Positions 11,198 to 26,100 of a stretch of DNA of 64,000 bases are shown here, piece by piece. This DNA comes from Tomocerus qinae (taxonomy: Eukaryota > Arthropoda > Collembola > Entomobryomorpha > Tomoceridae). The DNA lies in the NCBI GenBank assembly GCA_020055645.1, contig CM034548.1:15438001-15502000 (forward strand). The letters are read 5' to 3'. How positions within the stretch are numbered: position 1 is the stretch's first letter; each line of letters begins with the position of its first letter. The notes below the pieces were generated by a model. That model saw only the letters and a program-made list of their open reading frames with translations, had not been told where the DNA came from and did no database searches. Made by a program: the position numbers and the translations under genes.

Positions 11198-14100
11198 TTG
11201 TTTTTCCGTATAAAATTCATCACTGATGAATATCATCCGTTATAATTGGTTGGGGCAAAAATTAATATCCATAATTTTGGACATTATGGATATTTTAGAT
11301 ATTACACTTGGCGTATATTCACACCACTCTACAAAGAAATTCTGCGGATAGGCTTTTTTACTGTGGTTATGAATTGCCACGCGCAATGTTCTGAGATCTG
11401 TATTTATTTGTAACATTAATTTTACATTGAATGGAATGGGTTTGGACCTTGGATTGAATTTTTGATAAAACCACATAATTTGAGTGATGGTGATAGTTAG
11501 AGTAGAGATCTCCAGATTTGCGACAATGTCCAGAGATTTGGCATTGCATTGCATGTCGTGTGACTGTTATTTGGAAATTACATAGAGGGTGAGACAGGCT
11601 GTGAGACATACATTGGTTATTAGTCAGTTGAGTGAGTTGAGTCATTGAGTTAGTTGGACGGTTGTGTGGAAATGGTTGGGTAAAGATTGTCTTCCACAAC
11701 GTTCAGAATTTGCTAAGTAAAGTAGGTGAGAGGAAGTGTTGGAATGGAGGTTGTCATTGTAAAACGGAAGATGTTGCATTCAATTGTTCTAAGGTTTATA
11801 GAGTTGACTCTACAGACATTTCTGAAACATACCAAGTTTGATTTTCATGAAGTAGATAAAAAGATAGATTCTCAGCAGCGTTTGCTGATAGCACTACTTA
11901 TTGTTCATTGTTGGAAAATGAAGATTGTGTGAGGTTACGAGATAAGGAAATCAGCAGTGAGAGAGAAGTACGTAAATATTTAAAAGAAAGATGATAAAAA
12001 TCAGGAGAGGGGAATCGTATGTGTATGTTTGTGTAAAATGTTGATTGTTGATGCTCACTTTTATGAGAAAATAAGATTAGTTTCTGCTTCTTTAGGTAGG
12101 TTATTGTTCGTTGCTTATGCTTACTACTCTATCATTATCTATTAGTTGCTGGTTTAATTAGCTTGTATTTGTAGTACATCGCGCTTGCCACTAAGACTGT
12201 TGCATTGCATCAGAACAGATTGAGATAATTTCATGCGATATGATTAGTCAACTAGACTGAAGTAAGCCAAAAATATTCTCCACAGACAAATAAACAATTT
12301 TTTGTTTGTGTATGTATACAGAGATTAATATTAGTCAGCTTGAATAGTAGGATTGAACTTGTCTTAATTTTTCATTAAATCATCAGCGATTTTTCAAATA
12401 TCGATGAGCATAGTCAGCAGAATTTATTGAATGGGTTAGACAGTCGTCTGCAAGTGTCGTGCATGCTCCCAACTCATAAATAAATCATTTCATGAAAAGC
12501 CTTTTAATGTGATGGAGCAAAAATATCACGCCAGCACAATATTAATACAATACAAAGTCTGCATGTCTGCATATATAAAGTACATTCGTTTGGTTGCTTT
12601 AATTATATGCGCAGTATACTTTAAGATGGAATGATATCCAGTAAGATTCAAGATATCACTCAATTTTTCCATTAAATTCTGTAGCCAAAAAGTTTTTCTT
12701 TGTGTGCGTTACAAGAGCGTCACAATCTAATGCCAACAAAATGAAGGTCCTTTCGGATCACATTCAAGGATACTAGATTTTATTAATATATAAATATAGT
12801 CCTGCATAATAAGTACATAAATATAAGCAAACTATGTTGTATTTCTCACCTCCCTAATCCACTTAAGCTCATCCATCCACCATATTTTTAATAATGGCGT
12901 TTTATGACGGAAATTGTATAGAATGAGATTTAGGAACAGAGGCCACTGACTTATTTTAGTATTCTTTCCCTGAATCTACATTACAATTGTTCGTTTTCGT
13001 GGGGATGCTATTCAACTTCCTTTCTGCATTTTACAGCTTCTAAATTTGTCAAGAGCTGGAAACTGTAGCAAACTTTGTACCATACCTAACCTACATTTTA
13101 TTGCAATAATATTGAGGTCTTATTCCCAGTCAGATCAATTTATTCATCGTTTAAATGAAATACCAACATTAATAAATGTATTCGTTAGCTCTATACCTAT
13201 CAATTTACCCTTTAATGCTATCAACCAGCGATACGATACAACTTCCCCGTTGTTTGAATCAGTTATAAATACACAAAATAACCATATAATTGAATAATTT
13301 AACGGGCGTTCCATTTTCAGGAAGTGAACTATTGACGTATTTAAATGAATGTTAAAAGTTTCTCGGTTGATAGATTGTAGTTTCGCTTATAAATGATTGT
13401 CTAAAAACATTGTCAAAAATACCATTTATACGTTGCAATTAATAAGTAATAAAAAGGAGCTGCAGTAAAGCTAAAATTTCGTAAGCTTCATAACAAAATA
13501 AATAACCTAATATAATAATACAGAATAAAAAGTAATGCCAAATGGTAGTCAGTAAAGTTTGGTTTTGGAAGTTATAAGGGAATAAGTAGGTATACAGATA
13601 TAGTAGTGTTTAATGTGAGAATAACCATCTACAGTCTGTGAGATAGAAAAACTTCCTGGTTTTAACATTACAACTACAAGTAATAAAAATGTGTACAATT
13701 TAGAACAGGTGGATTACATATGAATGCATTCATGATAGGTATCTTCGTATCCGTGAAACATTAGCATAGATATAGGTTGAATAAATCCAGACACTCTTTT
13801 GCTGATATATAAAATTCCAGCTATTTTCCATATGTTGTTCATGAAATATAGTGCTGGGTACAATCAGGAACGTATGCTGAAAGATCAAGGGAGCAAGCCA
13901 AATAATATTTTCAAAAACGTTATTTTCGTTCCAAAAACGCAAAAAAAAGCATTTTCAGCAATATTTGATTAGAAATCATTCATAAGAATTTTTACGATTT
14001 GTTAAAAGTCATATTTTTAGGATTTTGGGGGAATCTGTGCCCATTTTGTCTCTTTAAATACGTACCTACATGTAACTCCCGATTTAGGCGTAGACCAAGA

Positions 14101-17100
14101 GCAATAAGACTCCTGTGTGGCTTATAAGGTCGTGGTAAATGTTAGTCACTCAAGATATTAAAGTGAATTATTGTATTTGTAGTCTTTGGTTAATGTATCT
14201 CTAGTAGTCGTCAAATATATAAAATAAATTACCTTTTGTAGAGATGGAGGAGCAAAAAAGATGAATATAAAATTATGGAGCTCATGTAATTATTTTGATG
14301 AGGAAGGCATTAAGCTATGAATTGTTGTTAATGCAAGATGATCCAAAAGTACATGTTGATACGATATTTACTCCAAGTATATTTTTACATATTAGTAAAT
14401 TAACATTTCGTGTTGCTAAACCTAGCTCAACCAATAATTTTGTCATAGTCTTGTACTACTGGTGCTGATATCAATAATACCACAAACATGTGCACATGAA
14501 TTTGTGCTGAGTCTCATGATGTCCCATCCCATCTCATTGTCAGATAAGATAAAAGTACCTTTTATTGAAATATATTATTTATGTCGTTTCTCTAGATTTT
14601 CGTTGATGTACTTTGTACGTAGTAGTAGCAAAATTATTAGCAAATGTGTTTTTATGACTTTCATTGTTTCTAGTTTTCATTGTCTTGTACAAAGTGGAAG
14701 TTAAGTTGGGATGACTGAATCTCAGCAAAAGCAACCTGCTAAATACTCTCTTTAATGATTTACTATATCTCACTATTTACTACAGATCTTACTATAGTTG
14801 TAGTTTTAGATAGGCATTATTTTAACATTACTTTTGGGCTGATACCTTACATACGTAATTCTCTCGATTGTTGTAAAATAACGATCTTAAATACTTACTA
14901 AAATTAAAGTACGCAGTGCTTGCAATGAGTAATTAATGAGTGCCATTGCATTGTGTTATAGGAATACAATTTAAATTAACAACTTCTATTAGTCATGTTG
15001 TATTCTAATCTAAACGATGACTCACTCTATCTTCTACTTAGCTTACAACATTACCTACTTTAAGCAAAACGATACTAAGACTGTACTAAACAATTCGTCA
15101 AGTTATTTTATCATAGTTATAATTGTACTATACATTAGGCCCAGCCATCGGCTGGGTTTTGAATCTTTATAGTAACTTTAACTAGAAATTGTGGAAAACT
15201 TTACTTTCAAAATACTTACTGAATTTTACCCTAAAAGTTCTTTATTTTATTTAAATGCTATGCATATTACACAAATTGCATAGCATAAAATATCATATGC
15301 AAATATTGTTAGGTAAGCCAAGCTGAGACTGCACTGCAAAAAATGCTAATTGTTCATTAAATAGTTTGGTGTCTGTATCTTATACTAAACGTTTTTAAAC
15401 TTTATGCTGGTACAAATATGCGCTTATTTTAGCAAAATATTACTAATAATATAAGTTTCATTTAAATGCTAACTTATTTTTTTAAATGAAATACTCGAAT
15501 TTCATTCTGTCTGTTGACCGAAGATTAACTTTCCTTGTAGGATAATCTACTACATATGTGGGCTCCTAAATTTGTGCCTACGTAAATAAAAGTATTACAA
15601 ATTTCTGTGCAATAGTAATTTAAATAAGAAAAGGTTTGAAAGCAGTTAAAAGGTGGAGGTGCTATTTTTTGACTTTGGAAATGTACATGTAGATAAAGAT
15701 AAATACTACAAGAGGAAAGGTGAGCATTGGAATTGTGACTAAGTAGTGGTGGATCGTTTTTATTATATGCATATACTGTTTATGCTATACATCATGCCAA
15801 ATTCAAAATAATTCTAAATCTTTGTTATTACGAGCTCTACTTCATTCTTGGCAATGGTATCATGACATCAATGAATTTATAAGATAGAGATTATGTAGTA
15901 TTGTTAGAATGGTTTCACACACACCCATCTTGTACTTGAGATTTGCTGTTGATGATACAATGTTGTTTTGCTGATTACAATCGTATGATGATGATGATGG
16001 TTTGCTAAGTCGATGTACCCTTACTTTTTGGGAGATAATCCTTTACTTATGATAAAGCCATTCATAATTATGTGCACCTTGGTCCAACTTTGCTTAGCCA
16101 CCATTGTCAGTAGAACCATTTTAAGAAGAACAATGTAACTGTCTGAGTTTATAATTTTTTCGAAATCAAATTTAACCTTACTAGATTTTTAAATCCTTTA
16201 TGGAAAAATACAACCAATTTAACTTATTGGATGTACTTGAGTTTTAAATCCAGTAGCTATTAGCTAATAGCTATAATATAGTTCCTAAATAGATAACTAA
16301 TGTCGTCTTTGTCTCCAATTGAAATGGTCTAACTTTCATTTCTGATAACATCGCTTTATATAATGAAGACCATTTTAATCATTGATTTGCTTAGTATAGT
16401 GTTATATATTATTAGGATAATTTATACTATCAAGTAATATCACTGGCCAGTTAAAGTGGCATCATACCATTTGATGCAGTAATTGATGGCAGATGTTACT
16501 CAATGAAACTAAACAGCTATAATCATTGTAGTTAAGTATTTTTTTAAACTTGAAAAGATCTATTAAACAAAGTGTGGAGTGCTGCTATTGGCTCGGTCTC
16601 TGTCAACCGATTACATCCTAATTTACATGTTTGTTACAATAGTATTTTTTATGATAGAATTAAGGTAGTTCATGGACCCAGAGTATGGACAGATATGAAA
16701 GAGTTGTAATCATGTTGTCCATAATAAAGCAAAAGGTGTTTGTGTATTGTAGAGGTACTTTTAAGAGTAATCATTATGATTATGATTGTTACCATTTGTT
16801 CGGTTATGATAAAAGTCCTCAATAAATAGTTAGGTTGTATTGTATTATATTATGCTGCACCTTTTTATATTAGAGCATTCACACGAGTTCAACAATCAGG
16901 AAATCAGGATTCAAGTTTCCCTATTTGTTATTTCTGTGTCCAGACAACAGAAAAGGTAACATCAGATGAGTCACAAACGAAAAGGGAGATTCCTATTGAT
17001 ATTAAAGCGACATTATCACTTGTTATGTTTCTTGTTTACTGGTCGATGAATGTGGCTACTATTTCGTTCTTTTAACACATTAAACTGTACATATCTGTAT

Positions 17101-20100
17101 TACCTGTCCATTTGTGCGTCGGCGGATTGCAAATTATTGGAATTGTTTGACTTTCTAAATTGTTAAGTAGGGACCTAGATCAGATGATAAATGAGATGCT
17201 ACCCTAACATTGGTTTCATTGGTTTCTTATTTTAGTTGAAGCATGTCTCGTTTAGAAACCAGTTTACCTCTCAGAAAAATCTTCTGTTCATTATTTTCAA
17301 TGCTATTTTTGGATTTATCTCTCCAATTCATCTACAGTATGTCTATGAGCAAAAAATATAATAATTTGTACATTCGATTCATAAGTATCATCCTAAACAA
17401 CGCGACTGGCTGCGGTCATTAAATATGTACACTATGCATGTACATGCCAAATAATCTTTATGGCAATATGGTACTGATGTCACATAATTTATTAGGAGGG
17501 CACATAACGGTCTGTCGGCAATGCTATAGTTTGTTTTGGAGGTTAGTTACATAGTTTCCAAGTTGTTAGTAAATCAAAAGGAAATCCACCTAGCTTTATT
17601 CTCTCTTACTGCTCAATTAAAATTTCAGATGCCATGCTTTACACTATTGAAACTGCATCGATTCATTTGACTCAACTTATCTCTCGTTTATGTACTAATT
17701 TAGTATTACAGTTATTTCTCCTATTTAGTTTGCACTAAGTAGACTGCGCTGTTCCATTTTGCACGGAAAAAAATCTGCCTGTTATCTTACGTATATAAGA
17801 TGATAGTTAGGCAGGAAACTTTCAACTTTTATCTTTCCGTACCTATTTAAAAGTTTTTTACATATACATTATGGGATGGATATAATTTCTCCTCCCTATT
17901 TATTTGATCCGTGAGCTCATCTGTGTATTACAGTCTGGAAATGTTCATATGACACACCGAATGGCAACTATATTCTTGTTTTTATTTTCACAAGTTATAA
18001 GAGGCAATATCCTTACAAGATCAATAAACAGGATGAATAACATCATGGTAAATGTGTTATGGAGTAAGCATGTCATATAAAAATAGTAGGACATAATGCA
18101 TATACTTATTGAATATGTTTTTGTTGTCCATAACTTTGCATTGGGGCATGGGGTTCAATGAATTTTCTATGACAGATAGCAAAATTAAAAATAGGATTGG
18201 TAAGGTAATCGAGGAGATTCAATCAGACGCAAAAAAATTATTTGTCTGTATAATATTAATAGGTACAAGTATATTTACATTAGAATGATTAGAATATCGT
18301 ATTGCATACATCAGCTAAATATTATCACCACTACGATCCGATATCTAACAAAGCGAAAAATATTGGCATAATGTGGTACACATGTACTACAATTGTATTC
18401 TAATTCTAAGGACTGGCTGGACGGAGTGTGAATCGTGTGAAATAAGCTAAACAAGTATTTTATTTGGTTTCATATTTACAAAAGTAGGTACAGGGATTGT
18501 TAAACGTATGCGATTGATTGTTATTGACAAACGTTAAACCACATTGTCATTGTCAGTAAATGTTTGCAAATAAATAAATCCTACATCTGCGTTTTTATGC
18601 TTTGCAAACTAATGCAAAACATAAACATCCATTCCGCTATTATCTCAGTGTTTATGCATACTGTTTATGTTTGGTTTTGGTTGTGATTTGATATGACTCT
18701 GACATTTCCTGGCTGAAATTTTTTATTTTATACTTGTGCATGTACTTGTATTATTTACTTTCTACCGAGTCTATCGCAATATCACAGCACACACCAGTAC
18801 AGAAATAAATATGTGACTGAATAAGTACCGCGTTGTACATGCTAATGTATATTGCATGCAGAATTATTATGAGGATAAGGTTCAATCACTGATACTGTGG
18901 AATATGCCACCGCGATAGTTAATAAATATCTACGTGATAACTACATGGAGTGCGCACACAAGGCCGCTATTTTTTCGGATGGGCCACACTAGAAAATGTT
19001 AGCTAACTAACAGACGCTCAAATTAATATTTTTAACCAAAAATATGCACCGTGTAGCGAATTATTTTTCTTTGTTCCTGGATTTTCTTTTTATGTTGCAT
19101 TTGTCGAGGACGCCCCGTACTACCCCAACTACTGGTCACCCTATATCATATGATAACACAATATCGCATTGGATATGCATAATACGGAGCTTTTCAACTT
19201 CCTTTTTAGACATTAATCATATTAGTATACTGAACATTATTACACTTTGTTTTTTATCATCACAATTAACAACGCATTTGTGTTTAATTCTTTTTACATT
19301 TAATACAGTATTTATTTATAATGGGTTTGTTATGCTAATTAATTTGATAGGTATTTACGTAAATATGTATACATCCTAGAAATATTATTTAATCCCTCTT
19401 TGTTTTCATGCACAATTTTGATGTCGATAATATTAGCATTAATCTATTAGGTCGTTAACTGTAGTATCTGTACTATACTATAATCATAAATATCGTAATA
19501 AGATGCAAAAATAACACTCAGGCTAAATACTCTCATGTTCCTGAAAATGCATTGTATAGCGTAGTCGAAAAAGACAACCTAATGATGAATTTTGGTATCT
19601 AGTACCAACCAATAAGCAATAAAATCGCGAATTCCAAACCCATAAAACAAAATTATAGGTCCTGTTTAAAAGATAATTGTAAGTCCTAGCTGTATGTTCC
19701 ATTTTTCATTTTATGACGCTATTATTTGTCATTTAAAAATGCGAATCTATTGATTTCTACAATTAACACATTTCATTCTTTGTTAGATACTTGTCATTTT
19801 GGATATCTAGTTGTTTTCCACGTATGAAATTGTGCACTCTCAAATAAATCATTGGAAATTGATTAGGCATAATAGTACTAGTCTGCTTTTGAGCCCCATC
19901 CATCCTAGTTTTCATTTCTGATTTCTGTACTATTAAGCTCAGAGCACAGGATGATTTATTGAAGGGGCGATAAAGCGTTGTCGTGCTTAATGTTATAAGG
20001 CTGACATAAATTGCTGACACGCAATAGGCACTTTGACAATTTTTTTTTCTTCAGTTAACTACGGGACTAAAATCTATATGTACCGAAATGTTTGTTGATG

Positions 20101-23100
20101 TTTGATATTAATTCCTGTGTAGAAATAATATATATGTGTGTGTTTGTTGCATTGAAACGTATAAATTACAACAAAAAAGCTCCCAAGAGTTATCCATAGC
20201 TAAAATATTAACTATGAACAAATTAAACAGATTTCAAATATACTTCAATGCATAGATTTTTAAAATGATATCCAAAATTGCATTACAATCGAATAGTATT
20301 TTTCTGTCCTTAGGCTCAGATATTGTCAAAGTTTTTGCATATATTGTCAGATATTGTCAATCTAAATGATGTAGTTTCAGGCCATTAAATTCTAATATAT
20401 AACCACAGTCAGAGATAAAGCAATAAATTTACCAACCTATCTATGTATCTATGTCTGGTAGGGAAAGTCTGAATGCGCAAGCGCTTATGATGCATATTGC
20501 AAAAAACAATTAACTACACTCTGGGATTTGAATGTTTCGAGAGTAAACCCCAATTATTACTGACGCACAATCTTTTGAAATTCAATAGGATTACTAAGGG
20601 CGTATATTATATATATCTAAATAAAAATGTTTATTCCTATGTCGCAAGTATCTATCTATGCCATGGGAAATGACGCTTTTTGTTGCAATGCACATGCGCG
20701 TATATACAATGCATATTTCATAAAACAAGGTAGTCCAATTTGAATGAACATTAGCTTATTTCTAAAATTAAACATTGCTTATATGCCTAATCACTTTGAA
20801 ATTAAGCATTCGTACTGGGAGCCTAGTCTATGATGAAGAATTAAAGAATACATTACGCTAGATAGTGAGTAACGCTGTCTGACGATAGCCAAATGTCCAG
20901 AATCAGTGCGCAGCCGCTTTACTGTGGTTTCGCAATGTACACTCAAAAATGCCATGTACCAGAATACAGCCGAATGATTTGCTATTGTTGTGAATTCTGT
21001 CTGTGTAGCTTGATTTTAGAAATGACAAAGCACATGTCAGACAACCTTTAAGCCTGTAATTAAACGCCGTTCGCCATTCAACCAACCTTTGTCTAATAAA
21101 TACTGCCAAGTGCCAACTTAAAAGCAGTCTGCTATCCGTAAATTGGATGTTTTCGTGATTATTAAGCGTACAATTCAGTGATATAAAGACAAAACTGTAA
21201 ATTGATTTCCGTGTTTAGCTGCAGTAAAGGACCCGAAGTATAGGAAACTGAAAACGATGGTAATCAATGTCCCAATTTAATTCCACGTAAAAGTATTTTA
21301 GACCTCCGATTCTGTGGAGGTCAAAGAATGTACTACATCCATTCCAAAAAAGGTTGTCCAAAAACCGCCCAAATCTCCTCTTTAGAAGTGAACATGGGCC
21401 TGTTCTTGTTTTCTTTTATAAAGAATTCGTTTTTTAAATTAATTGATTGTATTTCTTTTCTGAGTTTGTTTTTGGAGGATAAACTAATTTGGCAAAACTT
21501 AGGTAGTTTCTATTTATACATCGCTATAGGTAGGCAAAATATAGCTAGATAAGCTCGTCGAATTTGAATAGCTTTGAGAAAAATCGGTAGGTCAGAAGAT
21601 GAGGTAATACGCTGGGAAAGCGATTAGTGCCCATTGGCATTGGCATAAACTTGATGCAGTTGCAGTCTTGCAGTACAGGGTTCTATATACTACAACTGAA
21701 CAATCAAGCTTTCATGGATTGAGAAAATTGTATAATTATGATATTTACTACTCTTATGCGCTTCAAAACTTAAAGTTTTATTATAAGCTACCAATACTAT
21801 TTCAAAATCATTAAATTGACAATGATTTATGTTTGACTGTTGCGATGCTAAACGGCATTCGACATTCTTGTTCTCGGTTCAGCGTTTTGATGTAAAATGT
21901 ATCACATATGCATGAATTCATTGAGCTGTTAGTAATCCCATTTTGAGATTTTTATCAGCTAGAGGGGTAGGTCACGGAGCGTATATGCACATTGCATATT
22001 ATTGCATTGCCTAGGCCAAAGCTTATTATGCCGTATTACTATCGTTTATGGTACCTGATATTATTGTTAACGTAAAATATAAAATGTTTAGTCATACACA
22101 GCTTAGTCTTAGCGAAGCGTGACACCCTTTTGTATTCTGTTTCTTGGTTAAAGTTAATACTCTGCTAATTCTAACAGCATAATATAAATAATGCAAAAAA
22201 TGCGGTCGTGTGTATAATAAAATAGTTTTACATTGTATTTTACACTATTTTTTTTATTTAAAGCAATAAAATAGATCGTTCATAATGGAAAGGTTTGTGC
22301 CCCTAATCGTCAATTATAATTGAAGTATAATCGCTTTACGTTTAATGTGCTTTGACACAATACAGGATATTGTAAACATACATTTCGTTTAATAGGAAAG
22401 TAATAATAACATTTTGTCGATGATTCACACGTAACATTTTTTGATTTCCTATATTGTGACTGCATGCAGCTAAGCCTAAATTGTTTTCTATTTATTCCTG
22501 TGTCCTGTCAAAAGTGTTTGAATATCCAGCATCATTTCCATGATTATAGTAAGGTAAAATATTAATTAAAAATCTAATCTGTATTTGGGAATTTAAAATA
22601 TTGCAATATATACATTGTCAGTAATTTCAGTTCCTTATGGCGTAAAAGTAATTAGCAAAATAGATATAGAGGTTTGCATATACAAATATTAATACGTGCG
22701 TACAGATTACTGTCGCTCAACATAGTTGGGAGCAACTCCTTAATAATTTTTAACTCCCCCGGGTGAAAACGTTTATTATTATTTAAATCTCATACATTCC
22801 CCCGTTTCATCCTGATATGTTCCCTTTCTCTTTTGTATTATAAGCAATACAATAATTTACGTAAATGTGTCGTCCATTCTGTCGTTTTTAAATACCTTTA
22901 GTAGATAATGATAAAAGGAGACTTATGTAAAAACTAAGGTGAAACTGTGTAAGATGATCTGAAATAAGAATAGGATTGTTTGGGGTTTCGTTGTAAGTCA
23001 TGCATTTTTGTAAGGAAGTAATTGTATAGTAGAGAATGAAAAGGAATTGCGCAGTTAAGGATTGGATATAGTTAATTCGAATGCCAGGAAATTGGTGTAA

Positions 23101-26100
23101 AGGTATTTTTCATCGTCATTACTTCAATACGAGTAGAACTATTCAGTCATGCTAACGTTCTTGAATAGAAATCAAAAAAGGTAAAGATTTTCTTAGAAGG
23201 TGAGGATCCTTGCGTGTCGGAGATGTCTCGCAGGATGTTTGTTTTTAGTGAAAAACTTGACTTTCAATTTTAAAGTTTCCAGTTTCCATTCATAAGGCCA
23301 AAATCATGAAAATTGCATTGAAAGGATGAAATATGCGAGAAAAATTGTCTGGTAGAGAGATTTTCGCAGTTAGATATATTTATATCAACAGACTTAAGCT
23401 ACATGATTAGTCAGGGCTTAAAATCTTTCGGTGATAACGGGAATCGATTGCAATAATCTCTTCGAAGGCTTAAAGTGTGGTGAGTATTAAGTGGACGTTT
23501 ATTTTGAATGGATTATACATGGGCGTGGGACACCCATTGGACTGGGTCAACTGGGTGCGGTTCTGTACGAGTGCCAAATGTATTCAAGATCTTCTTGCTT
23601 TTTAGTTTTGTTTTCGAATTGTATTGTAGTTGTTAGACAGACACTTAATTTTCACTAAACTCGAGCTACAAAATCAGAGTACGATTTCCCCTTTTTATGC
23701 AATTTTGAGTATAAAATGGTTTTCTATGAGTTGTTTCACTTTTAATATTTAAACTGGCAAAACATGGCGAGCCACGTCATTGTGTTTTCCTTTTTGATTA
23801 GTCATAGTCATAATAAGTATACCTAAGCTAGTCATAAGTCGTAACATAATTCAGCATAATGGCATAGCATTATTATTACATTAGAGCATGTCGATAGGAA
23901 TACATAGGTTCACATTTACTACTTTAGTAAGGCTTAAGTTAATGTGTAGAAAAATTGGAGTTGGCATTTGACATTCGCACTTGTCCTATTAAAGTATAGT
24001 AGTTTTGTCTGTAATTTGTATATCTATGTACAACATTTTGTGATAGAGTAGAGAGTATAAAAGGAACATGCCAAGAACAGAATAATGCATACCTATTTAA
24101 ACTTTTTCTGTGTTGATTGAATAAGATATCAAATGCTGAATGTGGATGCACATTTTAGCAGTAAGCAGTTAGTATTATAGTGTTAGTGTTATGGTGTAGT
24201 AAGAAGGTCATTCACGTTTAGTTTATGTTTCTGTACTTCGCAGATTTCATTTCGCTCTTCCGTTGCTTTTGCTAAAAATGAGAGTTAGCTAATTGTAAGC
24301 TAGCTTGAAAAAGAGTCGAATTAGAAATGCACGTTGGCTTGTTTGTGTGGTTTTGGTGAATAGGTTCTCTCTCTATGTATATAATATAACTCCGTATCTT
24401 ATACTATAGCGATATAGAAATATATACTTCCACATCTTACACTTACCATAATATCCTACGTACAAATAGTGCACTCTATTCCATACTACATTTGCACTAC
24501 ACTTACTTACGTATACAGATTGTAGTATGTGTGTGTCTATTATCGTTATAACTTGCGCTTGGCCGCAAAGCTGTGCTGTAATCTATACACATTAACCATT
24601 CAAATAGATATTTTTTTAACAGAGTTGGGATCGAGATGGCTCAATTCACCTTTTAGTAAGGATTTGAGATTTCAGTGAATCTATTATATGTACCATGCTA
24701 TACTTATTATGTAGTTAGCATTTATTAGCAATAATATTGAACATTTTTTGTATTACCCAGAAAACAGTTGAACATTTTAATTCTCAAAGTTAGATAACGA
24801 TATAGGCATCTTACTTCTGTATTTGCCTTTTATCATCTTTCTGCTATAACTTTACTATACCAAGTAAAATGAAAGAGTGTCCTTATACAAACAGTAAAAT
24901 CTCTGTGGATGTTAATATAGATACCTATGTGTATAAACAATATTCGTGGCGTCATCCTATTTATTAGTACTAATTGCATATTATATTATTCCTAAGAAAT
25001 GTTTGATAGTTATCATATTTTACGACAAGAATCCCTGTCATACGTCACGTACCACAAACTAAGTAGCTGTTGTTGTGTTTTATTTTGTATATTTTCCTAA
25101 GACAACGTAACGAGGAATTACTATGGCCTTCTTCAATGTACACATTACGCAAGAATTGTAAACGAGGCTCATCCTCATCTCACTTAAACTCTCGAAAAAC
25201 AATGCTATATGCTAGTTTGATTTGATGTCCTTAAAGTAATCATTTAATGCACTCCCAGTGCATGTACTGCGGCATTCGCAACGAATTAGTCGGCATAAAT
25301 CTCATAATTGGTAGTTACGCCTCCCAAATTTAGTAAATGACAATTTTAATACAGGCTTATTTAAACATTTTAATACACACCTTAAAATATTGCAGTACCT
25401 GCCCGTACCAATGTTCAGAATTAACGACGCATTACTTAGCTATGCATTTTAGAAAATAAGATTTAAAATTGTTTAAGGCTCGCTACAGATTTTGCAAAGG
25501 TCGAGTCCAAAACAAAACTACACTTTGTTGTTGAATATTAAGATTCTTATTTTTTGTCTATGGGTTTGGGTGCATTTTAAAGACAATAGCTTTCATTCTA
25601 ATCAGCATTTAGGAAGGAAACGATTAGATATGAAGCAATCAAAATGGGAGAAGCCTAAGCCTGTCACTACAAACATATTTTTGAAAAATATTATAAGGAG
25701 AGCAATGCATCATTACTATTCCACAATTTTACTATCTAGAAACCATCATTGATCGACTTAAAATATTAAAATATCTGTACAGTAAAGTAGTGGATATTTT
25801 ATTCTTTTAGAGTTGTTCTCATACGCCATGGCTGTGGAAATATTCAGTAAAAAAATAAGTGGTTGCATATTTTAGTTTATTAAAAATGACAAAACTTTAA
25901 TAGAAAACGGTAGGTAGGATAAGGTCTTTCGCACTATTTACCTATGGCTATGATAATTGGGATGTACAAAGTACGATGTTCTTATTCAAAAGTGAATAAA
26001 CCAAGATTTAGCTGAAAGGCGTGAATTAATGCTGTTGCATATAGATTCCATAGTTTGACGCAGGTGCTAACGTAGAACTATTAACTGGTATACAATGAAC

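Noticed and set aside
13046-13297. 83-codon plus-strand frame
   Set aside because: Starts at TTG, no domain, no splice or poly(A) support.
15139-15160. CCCAGCC/GGCTGGG hairpin followed by T-run, like a bacterial terminator
   Set aside because: The window is plainly eukaryotic and no gene ends nearby.
19044-19379. 111-codon plus-strand frame, hydrophobic
   Set aside because: Leu/Ile/Phe/Thr-rich composition follows from the AT-rich DNA; no domain, splice context or neighbour supports it.
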